This document shows positions 62,152 to 64,000 of a DNA stretch of 64,000 bases, piece after piece (the stretch's first letter is position 1; every line of letters starts with the position of its first letter). Under the pieces are notes generated by a model. It was not told the origin of the DNA, did not search any database, and worked only from the letters and a program-made list of their open reading frames with translations. A program made the position numbers and the translations under genes. Origin of the DNA: Grifola frondosa (Eukaryota; Basidiomycota; Agaricomycetes; Polyporales; Grifolaceae); the NCBI GenBank assembly GCA_001683735.1, contig LUGG01000006.1:496001-560000 (forward strand). The letters are read 5' to 3'.

Positions 62152-64000
62152 TTACTGCTCGAACGCTTTTGCACAAAAACTCTTAATATTAACTTTATAC
62201 GGTGAGTTGTTGCTGCAAGTGATAGTCTTCATTACGGTGACTCGAACAAAGCATATATTCATAAGTAACTCATTTGAACCATCGACGCTACACAACATAC
62301 GATCCTCAAAGTAGACAGCAACTCCGCAGAACTTGAGAAGAACAATACCACAGGCAGTTTGGAATTTACTGCCCATCATCCAAGCCTCGTCCCAGCCCAA
62401 CCCGCTCCTATCCCAGTCATCCCGCGGTGTTTGCCCATAGGTGACCCAGCCCATGTAGTCCATCATCATTCCCGCGGCTCTGACAAAAATGCTCCCGTCC
62501 ATCTTCGCCGTCCCCGGATGCGACTCCTTGAGATGGCCCTGACCGATTCGCGAAGAAAAGCCCCGATGGCGCTCCCTGGCGCAACGTCGCCGTAGATCTC
62601 CGCAGCATACACCAGCCCCGCATCACTTTTGGATGGTGTGAGTCGGGAATGGCAGCCAGAGACGATCATTTCGCGGCCACGGGTTGTAGTCCTCATCCTT
62701 ACGCGCATCGCCGAGGCACGTCGCATGCGGGCGACCGGTGATGGGACTGGGGGCCGAGGCACGTCCGTATAGGACATGAGGAGATCGGGCTTCATGACCG
62801 GCCGCCCGCGCAGGATCGTGAGCAGCACGACGTTTGAGACAAAGCCGCGCAAGAGGTCCGCCTTGTGCTTCCCGTTCTTGAGTATGCCGAAGAGCGATGG
62901 GAAGAAGATAGAGGACGTGACGAGGTGCATGAGGAAGAAATCCAGCCGTGGCTTCCTGCCTTCCTTTCCCGTTGCGAACGTAAGAAGCACTGAGGCGAAG
63001 ATGCACTCTTCGACCTTTGCATCGAATTCAGCGTCGCTGCCCGCCTCGTCGACGTAGTACTGACTGATGAGACGCCGCGCTTCTTTCGGGTGGTCGCTCT
63101 TCATAAATTTCGCCATCCAGTCGTATATGGTCGACGAGCGGTCATACGGCATGGGCGGGCCCAGATTCTGGTTGTCATAAAGATCGCGAAGTAGCTCGAG
63201 CAGCGACGGTCCGCGGGCGGTTTGGCGGTTCTCGCTGCTGTGTTTTGGGCGAGGCAGATGATTCGGGAGGGTTCTCGAAATTGAACATAATTGCGGGGAA
63301 AGCTAGGCTGACTGCTGCCATCGCAATACCGACGCGACGAGCTGGTCGTGCCAAACTCTACCCATACTGCCAAAATGAAGATCAATCCTGATTATTACGA
63401 AAGACCACAATATCTCTTACACCAATTTGTATGAATGGATGAAGACTGGTACAGGTGTCGGTCAGACGTGCTAAGACGGGAAACCGTAAACACTCACGCG
63501 CCACTCATGGTACGGATGATCATCGTCGCACCTCCGGCATTCGCGTGCTCAGAGAAAATATATCGTTCGAGAGTGGCAGTAACACCGATAGACTTGATTT
63601 CACCAGCGAAGAAATTGTAGTACCCATAGTAAGCACTGAAAGGGTGAGATCAATTATGAACGCCACACCAAGCAGGATAGAAAGCGGACTTCGCATTCCC
63701 GACGTATTGTACCCAGTTCTGGTCAGTAATGATGATATCCTTGTCCTTCGGATCGAGTTGAATAGGTCGCTGCATGGTTTCCCGTCTCTTTTCGATCTTC
63801 TTGAGCAACGATGCTGTGCCTCCAAGGTCGTATGCAGCGAGCAGACTGTACAAAATTAGTTAAGACATGCTTTGTGATAGTGCAAATGGATCATACTGGT
63901 GGCTCAAATGATTGTGGATGCTCGGAGCTCGATAGAAGCAGTGATGATTGTCAACATCGTACCGCAGGATGTCCTCAGCAACCTGCTTGGTCTTCGCATT
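62152..64000 (-). CDS. Questin oxidase-like protein (AflY/DUF4243 type), 5' end off the window
   Basis: Resembles the Baeyer-Villiger-type questin oxidase family, found in fungal secondary metabolism but also widely as stand-alone genes. Recognised parts: FYRAPSIHNHLSH, then LLAAYDLGGTASLLKKIEKR, IQLDPKDKDIIITDQNWVQY, FFLMHLVTSSIFFPSLFGIL, RGFVSNVVLLTILRGRPVMK, DEDYNPWPRNDRLWLPFPTH and KMDGSIFVRAAGMMMDYMGW. Three frame changes are needed (about 62735, 62640 and 62537-62539), of the same kind as elsewhere in the window. The 3' end is uncertain: after LGWDEAWMMGS the frame stays open to 62152 but loses resemblance, so an intron or earlier end is likely. Nothing nearby suggests a biosynthetic cluster. 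Confidence 0.72.

Overview
The window is nuclear DNA of a basidiomycete fungus, most likely an Agaricomycete. Nearly every gene is split by short GT-AG introns of about 45-65 nt. Genes are dense and both strands are used equally. Several proteins have basidiomycete-type architectures, notably a Ste50 adaptor with SAM, RA and two SH3 domains (the Ubc2 type). I recognise about 30 protein genes. I saw no rRNA, tRNA, CRISPR array or intact transposon.

Layout, left to right: MsrB (partial), STE50/UBC2, a J-domain protein back to back with IPI3, complex I subunit NUXM back to back with a zinc-finger nucleoporin, the TFIIH kinase KIN28/CDK7, a chromodomain protein carrying the 5-hmdU-DNA-kinase-type helical domain, FIS1 back to back with COX23, an amidase, the U2AF large subunit, an unknown protein, an SLC35F transporter, a single-TM protein, an isoprenylcysteine methyltransferase, a coiled-coil protein, a zinc-finger protein, a gene-poor stretch (34.7-36.5 kb), vacuolar carboxypeptidase S back to back with a ZAP1-like factor, an F-box protein, a damaged-looking phosphocholine cytidylyltransferase, OHCU decarboxylase, a second J protein back to back with SGF73, RPN14/PAAF1 back to back with NBP35, the cell-wall MAP kinase SLT2/MPK1, a makorin back to back with HFI1/ADA1, a Gfo/Idh/MocA oxidoreductase, TAF10, and a questin-oxidase-like protein (partial).

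The content is mostly housekeeping, with no metabolic cluster. Themes do recur. Three SAGA/TFIID subunits (SGF73, HFI1, TAF10) lie within 16 kb. Parts of pheromone and cell-integrity signalling are present (STE50, STE14-like, SLT2). At least ten gene pairs are head to head with only about 190-400 bp between start codons, so shared promoters are the rule.

Two things matter when using this annotation. First, about 20 genes carry apparent single-base deletions, mostly in C or G runs, that break an otherwise conserved reading frame. The pattern looks like consensus error rather than biology, so the CDS spans given here bridge those points. Second, several genes need unusual splicing to restore conserved motifs: microexons of 5, 9, 10, 13 and 17 nt and four GC-AG introns.

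The least conventional gene is the chromodomain plus HMUDK-helical-domain protein at 14.4-15.9 kb, a candidate for thymine-derived base modification or its recognition in chromatin. All family assignments are from reading the translations by eye; no database search was run.
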